From the NCBI GenBank assembly GCA_009773735.1, contig WSYG01000001.1, positions 1-64,000 on the forward strand: a stretch of 64,000 nt of DNA, in the 5' to 3' direction. Position numbers and translations under genes: made by a program. The notes below the pieces were generated by a model. The model searched no databases. It saw only the letters and a program-made list of their open reading frames with translations, and had not been told where the DNA came from. Below are positions 24,257 to 33,784 of the stretch, in pieces (within the stretch, counting starts at the first letter, position 1; every line of letters begins with the position of its first letter). The stretch is from Erysipelotrichaceae bacterium. GTDB lineage: Bacteria; Bacillota_I; Bacilli_A; Erysipelotrichales; Erysipelotrichaceae.

Positions 24257-25487
24257 GAATGCTCCTTTCTTTAAAACCTAGGATTTGATAAGCCCTTTGT
24301 ATGTAAGGAGAAGCAGAATATAGATCCCAGATAAAGCGATTCATGTGATTTTCAATCATGATCATGCTACAACCTTTGTCGATACCAATGATTCTTCTAG
24401 AAAACCAAGGTGTAGGTGTATCCAGATTCAAAGCATCGATAAATCCATATTTACCCCACGTCTGAGGATGATTAAAATATAACTCATACATCATTTCTTC
24501 ACTTTCTTTGGGTGTAAAGGGAAAAGAAGACAATGCTGAATAGATTGAAATCGTTCCGTTATGATAAGGTTCATGCTCACAGGGTTTAGCTCCACTGACC
24601 GTGTAACCTTTGGGTCCATCTGATGCACTTAAGCCCCATAAGCGAGTATAGCCTGGATACTTTTTCTTATGATCAAGACAGAACTGTCGATTAGCAAGTC
24701 CAGCCTCGCGAGCATTTCTAAACCAATCGATTCCTAAAGGATCTAAATAGCGTTCACTATCAAACCAAGCCTCAGAAAAATGATATGTAAACAGATTCCC
24801 CCCTGGACTAACATACCCTGTATAACCTTTATATGTAATTTTTGGTTTTCTAAAATCAGCATATAATTTTCGAGCTGTTTCTTGTGGTAAGACGTTAGCT
24901 GCCATAAGATACATCATTTTCTGTTCTGCTACCATATCCCAATGATAGATAAAGCCTGGAGCTCTTTTAACAACATAATCTCCATGTGGATCTGGATTAT
25001 AGGCCATTCTAAATAAAGTCTTGCCTTCTTTCTCAAATACGATAAAAGACCAATCAATGCGATCAATGATCGTTTTAGCTAGTTCATGGATGGTTTCATT
25101 TTGAAAGTATTGATCAGCGACTAGAATTCCATTGACACATAAAGCGGTATCAATCGTAGAATACTCACTTAAATGAAATCTTTGAGCAGTTTCACGTTCA
25201 ATGAAATGTGCAAAAAAACCGTTGTGATGAGGAGCATTGTCTCTTAAAGTAATGAGAGTACCAATAACACGATCTAATGCCTCTGAGTCACTCAGCCATT
25301 TTCTGCGATGACCGATGACCCAAGCCGTTAAGGCAAAACCCGTCGCTGCGATTGATGCAATACCAGGTCTCATCGAGTGATCACTGGTCAATCCATATCC
25401 TTTAGATCCTTTTACTAAATTTGTATAATCAGAGAAAAAGTGAAAGGAACCTTTCACTTCATCGTTAAGGATGTTCCATTTATCCAT
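24243..25487 (-). CDS. GH144-type glucanase-like protein, cytosolic
   Basis: 414-residue protein of the glycoamylase-like family (PF10091), whose characterised members in GH144 are endo- or exo-beta-1,2-glucanases. It has no signal peptide. Shared with the lipoprotein at 26458: GYGLTSDHSMRPGIASIAATGFALTAWVIG (region about 30-59), a central HWDMVAEQ, FSEAWFD, the substrate-loop LWGLSASDGPKGY, YGFIDALNLD and IGIDKG. Members annotated 'glucoamylase' are misnamed for this clade. It presumably trims imported oligosaccharides inside the cell while its paralogue works outside. It follows lacI by 3 bp with an AAAAGGAAA site and overlaps the GH35-like gene. Confidence 0.75.
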   Translation of the reverse strand: MDKWNILNDEVKGSFHFFSDYTNLVKGSKGYGLTSDHSMRPGIASIAATGFALTAWVIGHRRKWLSDSEALDRVIGTLITLRDNAPHHNGFFAHFIERETAQRFHLSEYSTIDTALCVNGILVADQYFQNETIHELAKTIIDRIDWSFIVFEKEGKTLFRMAYNPDPHGDYVVKRAPGFIYHWDMVAEQKMMYLMAANVLPQETARKLYADFRKPKITYKGYTGYVSPGGNLFTYHFSEAWFDSERYLDPLGIDWFRNAREAGLANRQFCLDHKKKYPGYTRLWGLSASDGPKGYTVSGAKPCEHEPYHNGTISIYSALSSFPFTPKESEEMMYELYFNHPQTWGKYGFIDALNLDTPTPWFSRRIIGIDKGCSMIMIENHMNRFIWDLYSASPYIQRAYQILGFKERSIHVRD

Positions 25488-25490
25488 TGC

Positions 25491-26456
25491 TTATTTCCTT
25501 TTGCCAGAAGAGGCCCTTTCGATCAGTTTTACTCTAATCTTGTACGATCTAAAAGGCGTCTCATCTTCAATCAATTCAATCAATTGTTTTGCGGCTAAAG
25601 CACCCCATTCTTTTCTGGATACTCCAATCGTGGTCAGTTGATTGTATTGAGCTAAAGTAATGTCGTCAAAGCCTACGATTGCGATGTCTTGAGGTGCCTT
25701 TAGGTGGTATTCTGCCATGGCTTTCATAAAACCCAGAGCCATTTGATCATTGGCACAAAAAACAGCTTCTGGAAGATCATTGGTATTGATGATGGTCTTA
25801 CCGATACGATAGCCACTGTCATGAGTAAAATCACCCTCATATTGTTCAATCACGATATTTTTATCTTTTGCGACACCTAAGAAAGCTTCGGTACGTTCAA
25901 GATTATCATGGGCATCTTTGGATCCGGCTACAAACGCGATCTTACGATATCCTTGAGCATAAAGATGATTAAAGGCCGTTATGGCGCCTTGGCGATTGTC
26001 TGGCATTAATGGATAAGTATGTTCAACACCCAAGACTCGATCTAGCGTAACGATTGGAAAATGCTTTGTAGCCAAGCGAATCAATATGTCGCTATTTATT
26101 TTAGAGTCAAAAATAATAGCTCCATCAACTTGACGTTGAGTCAGTATTTTATGCGTCGTTTCACTTTCAGGACATACGATCAGTTCATATTTGGCTTGCA
26201 TACTTGCAGCATGTATGCCTTCCAGGATCTCTTCATAGAAAGCCCCACCAAAGCGCGAAATAAAGACCCCAATCGTATGGGTCTTTTTCATCTTAAGATT
26301 TCTCGCCATCCCATTAGGATGATAATTCAAGGCTTCTGCAGCTTTTAGGATTTTTTGTCGAGTTGCTTCACTGACTGTGCCTGTGCCATTAAGTGCATAG
26401 GATACGGTTGAGACACCAACACCAGCGAGTTTTGCGACATCTTTTATGGTGGTCAT
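25491..26456 (-). CDS. LacI-family transcriptional regulator of the sugar locus
   Basis: 321-residue regulator. N-terminal helix-turn-helix TTIKDVAKLAGVGVSTVSYAL (residues 2-22), hinge helix near NGMARNLKMKKT, then a periplasmic-binding-type sugar domain (IGVFISRFGGAFYEEILEG, VFCANDQMALGFMKAM, IAIVGFDDITLAQY). It is encoded inside the operon it probably controls, so it would be autoregulated. Good candidate sites are the two 16-bp palindromes in the GH35/GH3 divergent region at 44663 and 44816. The inducer is likely a short oligosaccharide of the locus; which one is unknown. Confidence 0.92.
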   Translation of the reverse strand: MTTIKDVAKLAGVGVSTVSYALNGTGTVSEATRQKILKAAEALNYHPNGMARNLKMKKTHTIGVFISRFGGAFYEEILEGIHAASMQAKYELIVCPESETTHKILTQRQVDGAIIFDSKINSDILIRLATKHFPIVTLDRVLGVEHTYPLMPDNRQGAITAFNHLYAQGYRKIAFVAGSKDAHDNLERTEAFLGVAKDKNIVIEQYEGDFTHDSGYRIGKTIINTNDLPEAVFCANDQMALGFMKAMAEYHLKAPQDIAIVGFDDITLAQYNQLTTIGVSRKEWGALAAKQLIELIEDETPFRSYKIRVKLIERASSGKRK

Positions 26457-26457
26457 A

Positions 26458-27729
26458 CTATTCTACTTTCTTGATGTTGAGGTTTTTCAAACCTTCGATG
26501 ATAACTTTGTTATTCATGGAAACATTATATACGATATCATCTTGATAATTTGCCAACATCAATAAAGTAATACCTTTATCGATTCCAATAACATCCGTTG
26601 CTTTCCAATTCTTTGTTAAGTTATAAGCATCTACGAAACCATATTTGCCAAATAGTTTCTGGACATTGTAATAATTCAGCATGGCTTTCTTTGCTTCTTC
26701 TGGTAAAAAGATAATCGAACCAATGGCTCCTGATGGTGCAACCGTATCATCGACTTTGTGTTGATTGTTATCAAAACCTGAAGGTGGAGCCCCATATAAA
26801 CCGTTATACCCTCCAGGTCCATCAGATGCCGTTAAACCCCAAGCATCTGGTCCAATCGTTTTGCGTTGTGCATCGACTTTAACCGCATAATCATAATGAG
26901 CTTGACTTGCAGCGACAGAATTTTCAAACCAATTGACACCATTCGTATCCTTTGTCCCTTTGAAATCAATCCAAGCATGAGAAAACTGATAGGTAAAGAT
27001 GGATCCAAACCATGAATGAATAAACGGATCGCCTTCTCCATAAGGCTTAACATCGCGAATAAATGAATTGTATTCATTGAGGCCAGTTGGATGAGTTGGT
27101 GAACCTGCACCTAATACATACAATATCAATTGTTCAGCATAGAAATCCCAATGTCCCGCAAAACCTGCACCTGGTTTATAAGACATATAAAACTGATGAT
27201 TGTTCTGATCGACATACCAGTTCCAATTAACCCGTTCATACAACTCAGTTGCGTCTTCAGCAAGACCGAAATAATCACCTGCACTTAATACACCCATCAT
27301 CAATATCCCTGAATCGATGACGCTGACTTCTGAGTCCCATACACGAACACCCGAAGTCATATCAACAAAATGAAAATAAAATCCTTGGGTATCTTCCATC
27401 TTCAATAAAGTATCAAATGTTTTATCTACTCGATCATAGCCTTCAGCCATGGTAATATAGCCTTTTTCAACCCCAATGATATAAGCAGTCAAAGCATAAC
27501 CAACAGAAGCCATCGATGCTACACCAGCAGATCCAGGATAACGATCTGCAACCAAACCATAACCAGGTGAGTCTTTTGTCGTATTGGCTTGTTCCCAGAA
27601 AAAGTCAAAAGATGCACGCATTTCAAGTTCGATGATTTCATCGATTGTTTTGACGATTGGGGGTTCAGTGACTGGTTTACAACCAGCCAATAAAAACAAG
27701 GTTAAAAGTATAATACGTAGTTTATTCAC
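26458..27729 (-). CDS. GH144-type glucanase-like lipoprotein
   Basis: 423-residue surface lipoprotein: signal peptide with lipobox FLLAGC (Cys17), then a PF10091/GH144-like (alpha/alpha)6 domain. Conserved stretches: FDFFWEQAN, GYGLVADRYPGSAGVASMASVGYALTAY (about 56-83), AGHWDFYAEQLILY, FSHAWIDF, AWGLTASDGPGGYNG, GFVDAYNL, VIGIDKGITLLML. Characterised GH144 proteins cut beta-1,2-glucan; family membership here is by eye. Start is GTG 27729, overlapping the permease stop by 8 bp. Likely job: cutting the polymer on the cell surface before ABC import. Paralogue of the cytosolic protein at 24243. Confidence 0.8.
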   Translation of the reverse strand: MNKLRIILLTLFLLAGCKPVTEPPIVKTIDEIIELEMRASFDFFWEQANTTKDSPGYGLVADRYPGSAGVASMASVGYALTAYIIGVEKGYITMAEGYDRVDKTFDTLLKMEDTQGFYFHFVDMTSGVRVWDSEVSVIDSGILMMGVLSAGDYFGLAEDATELYERVNWNWYVDQNNHQFYMSYKPGAGFAGHWDFYAEQLILYVLGAGSPTHPTGLNEYNSFIRDVKPYGEGDPFIHSWFGSIFTYQFSHAWIDFKGTKDTNGVNWFENSVAASQAHYDYAVKVDAQRKTIGPDAWGLTASDGPGGYNGLYGAPPSGFDNNQHKVDDTVAPSGAIGSIIFLPEEAKKAMLNYYNVQKLFGKYGFVDAYNLTKNWKATDVIGIDKGITLLMLANYQDDIVYNVSMNNKVIIEGLKNLNIKKVE

Positions 27730-28672
27730 CAGTGATACCTGACCTTTCTACAGATTCAACAAACCATCTCTGTAATATAAAATACATGATGAGTAACGGT
27801 AAGATGTTTAAGAATGTCCCGCTCAATTTAACAGCTTCATTTAATCTATCGGCAATATTGATCATCCCTTGAGGATAAAGGTTCTCATAGGCTTGAACGA
27901 ATTTACTAAGTGCCAATGGTAAAGTCTGTATTTTTCCAGCAAGAAAAATAGAAGTTACATAGGTTTCATTCCAGTACCAAACAATCGAGAAGATGATGGA
28001 TACAATGAAAGCAGGTGTGGCTGTAGGCAAAGCTACTTTTAGAAAAATCTGACGTTCTGATGCCCCATCAAGTCGAGCTGCTTCTTCAAGTGCTTTTGGG
28101 AAAGTAGAAAAGGTTTGATAGAAAATCAAAATAAAGATGGCTGAACGTAATCCTTGCCCAAACAATGCTGGCAGAAAAATTGCAAAGACTGACCCTAATA
28201 TTCCAAGTGATTTATACGTCAACATCTGAGGAATGATGGTGGTTTGAGCAGGAATAATGAAGGTTGCCATCAAAAGGATAAAAATGAGATTTTTTCCTCT
28301 AAAACGATAACGAGCCAATCCATAACCAACAAGTGCAGCTACACATGCTTGAAGCAAAGATGGGATAACACTGATCCCAATCGTAATAGCCAAGTTTATA
28401 GGATAATTCAGTACTCTAAATGCTTTAACATAATTTCCAACATAGACTTGCGAAGGAACCCATTGAATCATCGAGTTGAGCAGATCATCTGGGCTTTTCA
28501 TCGACGTTATGAACATGAAAAGCAAGGGATACAAATAAATGAATCCGATCGAAATCAGCAATAAATAAAGCAAGACTTTTACGATTAACCCATAATCGCT
28601 TCTGTTACCTAGCAGAAAGTTCTTTAATCGTTCATCCCAGAATTGTCTTATTTTTTGGATAATGTTTGTCAT
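27722..28672 (-). CDS. Carbohydrate ABC transporter permease (pair B, MalG type)
   Basis: 316-residue inner-membrane permease with six helices and the cytoplasmic EAA loop EEAARLDGASERQIFLKVALPTA, which docks the ATPase (about residues 203-225). N-terminal cytosolic extension of about 35 residues. MalG-type by its length and its SMKSPDDLLN loop after helix 1. Pairs with the permease at 28682. No ATP-binding subunit is encoded nearby, so a shared MsmK-type ATPase elsewhere is expected. Confidence 0.93.
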   Translation of the reverse strand: MTNIIQKIRQFWDERLKNFLLGNRSDYGLIVKVLLYLLLISIGFIYLYPLLFMFITSMKSPDDLLNSMIQWVPSQVYVGNYVKAFRVLNYPINLAITIGISVIPSLLQACVAALVGYGLARYRFRGKNLIFILLMATFIIPAQTTIIPQMLTYKSLGILGSVFAIFLPALFGQGLRSAIFILIFYQTFSTFPKALEEAARLDGASERQIFLKVALPTATPAFIVSIIFSIVWYWNETYVTSIFLAGKIQTLPLALSKFVQAYENLYPQGMINIADRLNEAVKLSGTFLNILPLLIMYFILQRWFVESVERSGITGE

Positions 28673-28681
28673 TTTTTCCTC

Positions 28682-29575
28682 CTAATACTGCTTCTTGCCA
28701 CGATAGCTCAGCAAGAAACCCATAATGCCCAATATCAGCATCAATGCTATAAGATATATAAAACTCATGGCACTGGCAAAACCAATCCCTCCAAGCACAG
28801 AATACGTTTGTGCATAGACATAGGTAATCAGTTTACTTTCTGAGAAGTGAGATAAAGTAACGATCGTATAAAAGGCATTGATCAAAGTCGTTGTGTGCAT
28901 TGCTGGTAAGGTAATCTTCCAAAACGATTCCCACGCACTTGCACCATCTATCGAAGCTGCTTCATAAATCGAACGATCGATTTTCTGTAGACTTGAGAGA
29001 TAAATCAAGATCTGAACTCCAGAAAACCACAGAATCAATATAAAGCTTGACATAAGGTATTGAACTGGGGCTTGAAGATAGTTGGGTAACGTCGCTACAA
29101 AGGAAGCCATTGCCGCAGAATCAGTCAAACCAGCCACTTTCGTTGCGCCTTGTGATGTCAATTCTGCGATGACAGGTCCACTTGTGATGACAACTGGTAA
29201 AAAGAAGATGGTTCTAAAAAATCCTTTAAACCTAAACTTTAGATTCAAAAGCAAGGCTATGATCATTGAGAAAATCAAGATGATGGGAACACTGACAATG
29301 GTTTCTATGAAATAACTGATCAAAAGCTGAATAAAGGTTGGATCAGTAAATAAGGCTCTTTGATAGTTAGACCAGTTCACAAAGTTAAGCACTACCCCTT
29401 GTGTGGTCACTTGAACCGTATTCAAACTGTAATTAAACGTTTGAATCAATGGAAACAATGCGAACAACACAAAGCCAACAACCCAAATCATGATAAAAGC
29501 ATAACCAGTACGCATTTCACGTGATCGGTGACTGATGATCTTTTTCGGTTTCTTACTTACGACTTTATTTTTCAT
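28682..29575 (-). CDS. Carbohydrate ABC transporter permease (pair B, MalF type)
   Basis: About 297-residue permease with six helices; EAA loop EAASIDGASAWESFWKITLP near residue 215. It has an insertion between helices 3 and 4 (TSQGATKVAGLTDSAAMAS). The basic N-terminus KNKVVSKKPKKIISHRSR faces the cytosol. The start is placed at ATG 29575, whose ATGA overlaps the stop of the DUF5696-type gene (29572); an earlier in-frame start at 29590 is possible. Partner of the permease at 27722. Confidence 0.92.
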   Translation of the reverse strand: MKNKVVSKKPKKIISHRSREMRTGYAFIMIWVVGFVLFALFPLIQTFNYSLNTVQVTTQGVVLNFVNWSNYQRALFTDPTFIQLLISYFIETIVSVPIILIFSMIIALLLNLKFRFKGFFRTIFFLPVVITSGPVIAELTSQGATKVAGLTDSAAMASFVATLPNYLQAPVQYLMSSFILILWFSGVQILIYLSSLQKIDRSIYEAASIDGASAWESFWKITLPAMHTTTLINAFYTIVTLSHFSESKLITYVYAQTYSVLGGIGFASAMSFIYLIALMLILGIMGFLLSYRGKKQY

Positions 29576-31785
29576 GGCAGCACCGTACAAATCGCATCAA
29601 ATGCTTTGACTTGATGACCTTCAAACAGTATATCCTGATCGGTGTAGTTGACCACAATCGATTGACCATTAGAGTAGTCAATGACACTTAATCCAACTCG
29701 CGGGATCGTACGTTCAATCACCTTGGCTCCTTTAACTTGGCTCAGCAAGTTATCCATCCACATATAGGTAGAAGCAATTTCTGATCCCCACTGTTTATAA
29801 GCTGAAGAATAGATCCAATTAGATCGAGTATCTAAGATTTTACTGGTCGCTTCATGCGTCAAGAAGAAGGATGGGTATACATTGAAATCAACCAATCTTA
29901 AACGATCAAACAAGATGTTTGAAGAGAAATTGAGAGCTGTTGAATACATGTTGATGTGACCTGACAGTGCAATCTGAAGGAATGGAACAGTATCTGATGT
30001 GTACACATATCCAGAATTGGTTACTGGAATGTCATAAATATTTCTTGTGTATTTTAAGGCATAGTCATTCGGTTTATAAAAAGACAGTGGATGTTTAACT
30101 GTATCCCATATTTGACGATAAGCACTGATTGCATCTTCACGATTCAAGAAATTACTTGATTTAAAATCACTGTATAAGTCATAACCCATCGTTCCGATGG
30201 CCAACTCTATCTCGTCAATATTTACCTTATCTACCCCCAATAAACGTTTAGAAACATTCTTTAGGTTAAATAGATAATTGACTTTATTTCGATCGAAAGA
30301 CAATAGGTTTTTATTGGTAATCGACATGGCTAAATCTGTTCTTGTTGAATATCCAGATGCATTTCTGATGGCGATTTGTGGGTTTACATACAAACTAAAT
30401 GTTCCTTTATTCTCATCGATCCATGAGATCAATGATTTCAAAGTTGATAAGGATCCCAATTTGCTTTCTAGATTAAAAGAAGTAGGCATCATATGCGATG
30501 CTCCTAAAGGTTGCCAACCATAATAAATAACCTCAGGATTAAACACCCCATTGACCTTTAGGTCTTCTAAAATGGCTTTCATTTGAGGTAGTGTTGTAAC
30601 AGTGTGTGGAATGTCCCAAAATAGGAATCGTGTCTTTTCACCACCCAAAAATTCCAACTTTATCCCAATATGTTCATCTGCTTGAACGTTTTGTTTCAAT
30701 TCATTTTTGTCAGCAAGATAATCTTGATAATCAAGAGCCATCCCTACATAATCACTATTGACTGAATCTAAGAAACGATAATGCATCGAAACATCAAACT
30801 CATTGGTTTTTTTCTGTAGGGCATCCACCCCTGCTCCTGAGCGGTTGGTGGCTTGAAAGTAAGCTTCATTGTAGATGAATGAATTATATGCAAAGTTAAA
30901 CTGAGTCGTAACGCCTGCAGGATGAAGTCTGAGACGACCATAAGCAGAGCCTTTCTCAACGATTACGGTATAAGCATGTTGATTGACCCCATGAACCATT
31001 CCATAAATCGGCAAACTCAAATCATAAGCAGGATTAATACTGTTGTAGTATGTGTTTTCACTAAACATCCCAAGATCATTACCATAATAACGCCCATAAA
31101 ACATGGTATTTGCTTTTGTTTCTTTTGAAAAGCGTAAGAGTGCACCAGAACCATCGGGTATAAAGAAATAACCAGGCACATTATCCAATATTGTAGATCC
31201 AAAGAAAGGATAAACATGAATCGTATCGATACGATAATCATTGATCATGGATTGCACAATCGATGATTTAGGAATTTCAACATGGATCCCTTTTTCTTCA
31301 AGGGACACATTAATTGTGTAACCCAAACCATATACTGCATAGCTTACTTTGGCACTAAAGCCATTAGAAGATGTCGTGAAATTTATGTTGGGATTATCAC
31401 GGGTAATATCTAGTCGTTTAGAAGTTGCTTTGCTTGTTATGTAGTCCATACTCAAACCAGATTGCGCAAAAGCAGTCCAAGTTTTGTTAAGCTTATCAGC
31501 TTCCGTCACTTCATCAAGATTGCTATGCCAAACATAACCGCTGCGTTTATCTAACACTTTAAAAGCCAATGTCTCTGAATTCGCATAAAGAACAAAAGTA
31601 GTGTTTTCACTTATTTTTTGATATGTTGTTGGGATCACTTGATTGTTGGTCCAAGCTTCGATAACTGACTCAGGTTGAGTATACTGATTGGTCTTAACTG
31701 AAGTACTTATCGCTTTGATTGGAATAAAAGTACTCAAGGTAAGCATTATAATCATCACACCTAATAAGATGGGAACTTTACGCAC
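29572..31785 (-). CDS. Exported DUF5696-type protein, possible glycan-active enzyme
   Basis: 737-residue protein with a signal peptide (about 1-25) and no lipobox. It resembles DUF5696 proteins that sit beside sugar ABC genes in Paenibacillus and related bacteria. N-terminal half is beta-rich with FKVLDKRSGYVWHS, YPFFGST and GYFFIPDGSGALLRF. C-terminal half looks like an alpha/beta barrel (VIYYGWQPLGASHMM, LYVNPQIAI, GTMGYDLYSDF, NVYPSFFLTHEAT), which could be glycosidase-like; no catalytic pair can be named. Start is GTG 31785 with a strong AGGAGG 9 nt upstream, overlapping the previous gene by 8 bp. It may process or present the substrate outside the cell. Function unproven. Confidence 0.7.
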   Translation of the reverse strand: MRKVPILLGVMIIMLTLSTFIPIKAISTSVKTNQYTQPESVIEAWTNNQVIPTTYQKISENTTFVLYANSETLAFKVLDKRSGYVWHSNLDEVTEADKLNKTWTAFAQSGLSMDYITSKATSKRLDITRDNPNINFTTSSNGFSAKVSYAVYGLGYTINVSLEEKGIHVEIPKSSIVQSMINDYRIDTIHVYPFFGSTILDNVPGYFFIPDGSGALLRFSKETKANTMFYGRYYGNDLGMFSENTYYNSINPAYDLSLPIYGMVHGVNQHAYTVIVEKGSAYGRLRLHPAGVTTQFNFAYNSFIYNEAYFQATNRSGAGVDALQKKTNEFDVSMHYRFLDSVNSDYVGMALDYQDYLADKNELKQNVQADEHIGIKLEFLGGEKTRFLFWDIPHTVTTLPQMKAILEDLKVNGVFNPEVIYYGWQPLGASHMMPTSFNLESKLGSLSTLKSLISWIDENKGTFSLYVNPQIAIRNASGYSTRTDLAMSITNKNLLSFDRNKVNYLFNLKNVSKRLLGVDKVNIDEIELAIGTMGYDLYSDFKSSNFLNREDAISAYRQIWDTVKHPLSFYKPNDYALKYTRNIYDIPVTNSGYVYTSDTVPFLQIALSGHINMYSTALNFSSNILFDRLRLVDFNVYPSFFLTHEATSKILDTRSNWIYSSAYKQWGSEIASTYMWMDNLLSQVKGAKVIERTIPRVGLSVIDYSNGQSIVVNYTDQDILFEGHQVKAFDAICTVLP

Positions 31786-33784
31786 GGACTCTTACCTCCT
31801 GAAGTATTGTATTGATGAATTCATACAGTTGATTTGCCAGATAATACAAGATGTAGCCAACTAAAATAATCATGATCATCGTGAAGATCGTTAAGACAAC
31901 ATTTCGAACATTCTCTGAGAATGTGTTGTTTTGTATTTCTTTGACCATGATGAAGAGATTTAAGATGATCCATGCCATGATCACTTGATTTAAAGTTTGA
32001 TAAATAAAGACTTCATTAAGCGTCAACACATTGGATATAAGGGTCAAAGGCAATATAAACAAAACATAAGGGAATAAAGCATAAGCAGTTCCAATCACAA
32101 CATCACGAACCTTGCCTTCGCCATCACTGATGGTTGAGATCAGATAGTTTGAAGAAATGAATAAACTAAGCAAGGCAACAATCATAAAGATCTCATTTTC
32201 AATATGAATCTGATTGGGGCTTGTATAAGGTGAGAAAATAAAGGCTGTTAAATATAAAGACAAAAGCCGAATGATGATGACAGATCCAAAGATGACAAAG
32301 GCAAAGCGTAATGATCCTCTTTCTTTTCGTTTGATGTAGTAGTAACCATCGATTGGGTGTTTGATGAAGGTAAACATAAATCTGAAATCATCGACAAACT
32401 TATTTGTTTTTAATTTAGACCATGCTTCTTCTAGTGGTTTCGTAAAGTGAGTTTTACGATTGATTCTTTTTAGGATTGACTTTAATAGAATATACCCGAT
32501 GATCGATAGAATAAATGCCAGTAAATAGTCCTGAATAATGACATTTCTAATTTCCCAAAATGACATAGAATACCAATATCTTGATTCAGAAAGACGGAAG
32601 TAATTCATCGCCTTTTGAAAATCACGTTGTTGGTAATAGGCATTACCTAAAGCTGCATAAGATAAAATGAAAGATCCGTTGGTGTTGATGACCTTTTCGA
32701 AATAACTTTGAGCTTGTTGGTATAAGCCTTCTGTGTAAAGACGTACTCCTTCATGCACAACCCCAGCAAATGCAGTACTCTGATATATCATGATCGAATT
32801 TCTGTTTTTATCCAGAATATACATGGTGTTTCCATATCGTCCAATGGCTGTAGGATCAACCACAGTCCCTAAACGCTGTTCACCGCGATCTTTAACATTG
32901 AATACAAACAATAAGAACCCAGTGTTATCATATTCGAAGATTTCACCTTCCGAATTGATGGTTAGAATAATACCATCATCAGACACATGGACATCGCGTG
33001 TCGCTAGATCAGAAACTGTATCGTTCATGATGTTGTTTCCCGAAATGTTGAATTTACGTAAGGCTTTATTTCTTAGAGCACCAGCAGAAACAGTATAGAC
33101 AAGGTTTTTTCGATCTATGGCGATATTGGTTGGTGATGGCGCTTCATTTCTAATGAACTGAGATAGTTGTTCTTCCGACATAAACAACCGTTGTAAGATC
33201 ATTGTGAGGGACATCGTCGCTAAATTAGCTCCGAAATAACCGATAAAATTGCCCTCAGTATTCATTTGAACGATCCCATCTGTTGAACCTTCAGAAATGA
33301 TATACAGATTCTTACGTACATCAATGGCGATCTTTCTTGGTAAGAATTCATTGGTTTTCCCAAACAATGGTTCAGTTGGTGTACCAAATCGTTTGATAAG
33401 TTGACCATCTGCACTCAAGATCACTATGGCATTACTTGTGGCATCTGCAATATACAGAATCCCGTCTTGATCAACAGTTACCCCAGTAGGACCTGCTAAT
33501 AGGCCGACTCCATATACAGCAACAATCTCTTCATTCACAACTTTAACGATGCGTTTGTTGCCTGTATCTGCGATATAGATGGCACCATCTTGATCAATAA
33601 ACATATCTTCTGCATTTTTAATGGGCAAATCTAATTGACTTAAAGGCTCATAGGCCGCTTGAGTCATAACTCCATGACCATTTGGTCCCCAAGCCCATGT
33701 GGTATACGGCGTCTCTGCAAACACAGAACCAACTGTGCTCATAAGAAGCATGATGCTAAAAATCAGGATCGCACTCTTTTTCAT
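31778..33784 (-). CDS. NHL beta-propeller / TPR / Yip1-like membrane protein
   Basis: 668-residue composite. Signal peptide 1-23 (ends SVFA), extracellular NHL-type propeller from about 50 to 330 (repeats such as IYIADTGNKRIVKV and LYIADATSNAIVIL), a TPR pair at about 350-405 (LYTEGLYQQAQSYFEKV, YYQQRDFQKAMNYFRLSE), one transmembrane helix at about 425, then a cytosolic stretch and a Yip1-like block of about five helices to the C-terminus. I know no assigned function for this architecture. It is locked between the two permease pairs by a 1-bp overlap (TAATG at 33784) and an 8-bp overlap, so it is probably a membrane partner of the transporter. Confidence 0.75.
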   Translation of the reverse strand: MKKSAILIFSIMLLMSTVGSVFAETPYTTWAWGPNGHGVMTQAAYEPLSQLDLPIKNAEDMFIDQDGAIYIADTGNKRIVKVVNEEIVAVYGVGLLAGPTGVTVDQDGILYIADATSNAIVILSADGQLIKRFGTPTEPLFGKTNEFLPRKIAIDVRKNLYIISEGSTDGIVQMNTEGNFIGYFGANLATMSLTMILQRLFMSEEQLSQFIRNEAPSPTNIAIDRKNLVYTVSAGALRNKALRKFNISGNNIMNDTVSDLATRDVHVSDDGIILTINSEGEIFEYDNTGFLLFVFNVKDRGEQRLGTVVDPTAIGRYGNTMYILDKNRNSIMIYQSTAFAGVVHEGVRLYTEGLYQQAQSYFEKVINTNGSFILSYAALGNAYYQQRDFQKAMNYFRLSESRYWYSMSFWEIRNVIIQDYLLAFILSIIGYILLKSILKRINRKTHFTKPLEEAWSKLKTNKFVDDFRFMFTFIKHPIDGYYYIKRKERGSLRFAFVIFGSVIIIRLLSLYLTAFIFSPYTSPNQIHIENEIFMIVALLSLFISSNYLISTISDGEGKVRDVVIGTAYALFPYVLFILPLTLISNVLTLNEVFIYQTLNQVIMAWIILNLFIMVKEIQNNTFSENVRNVVLTIFTMIMIILVGYILYYLANQLYEFINTILQEVRVRA

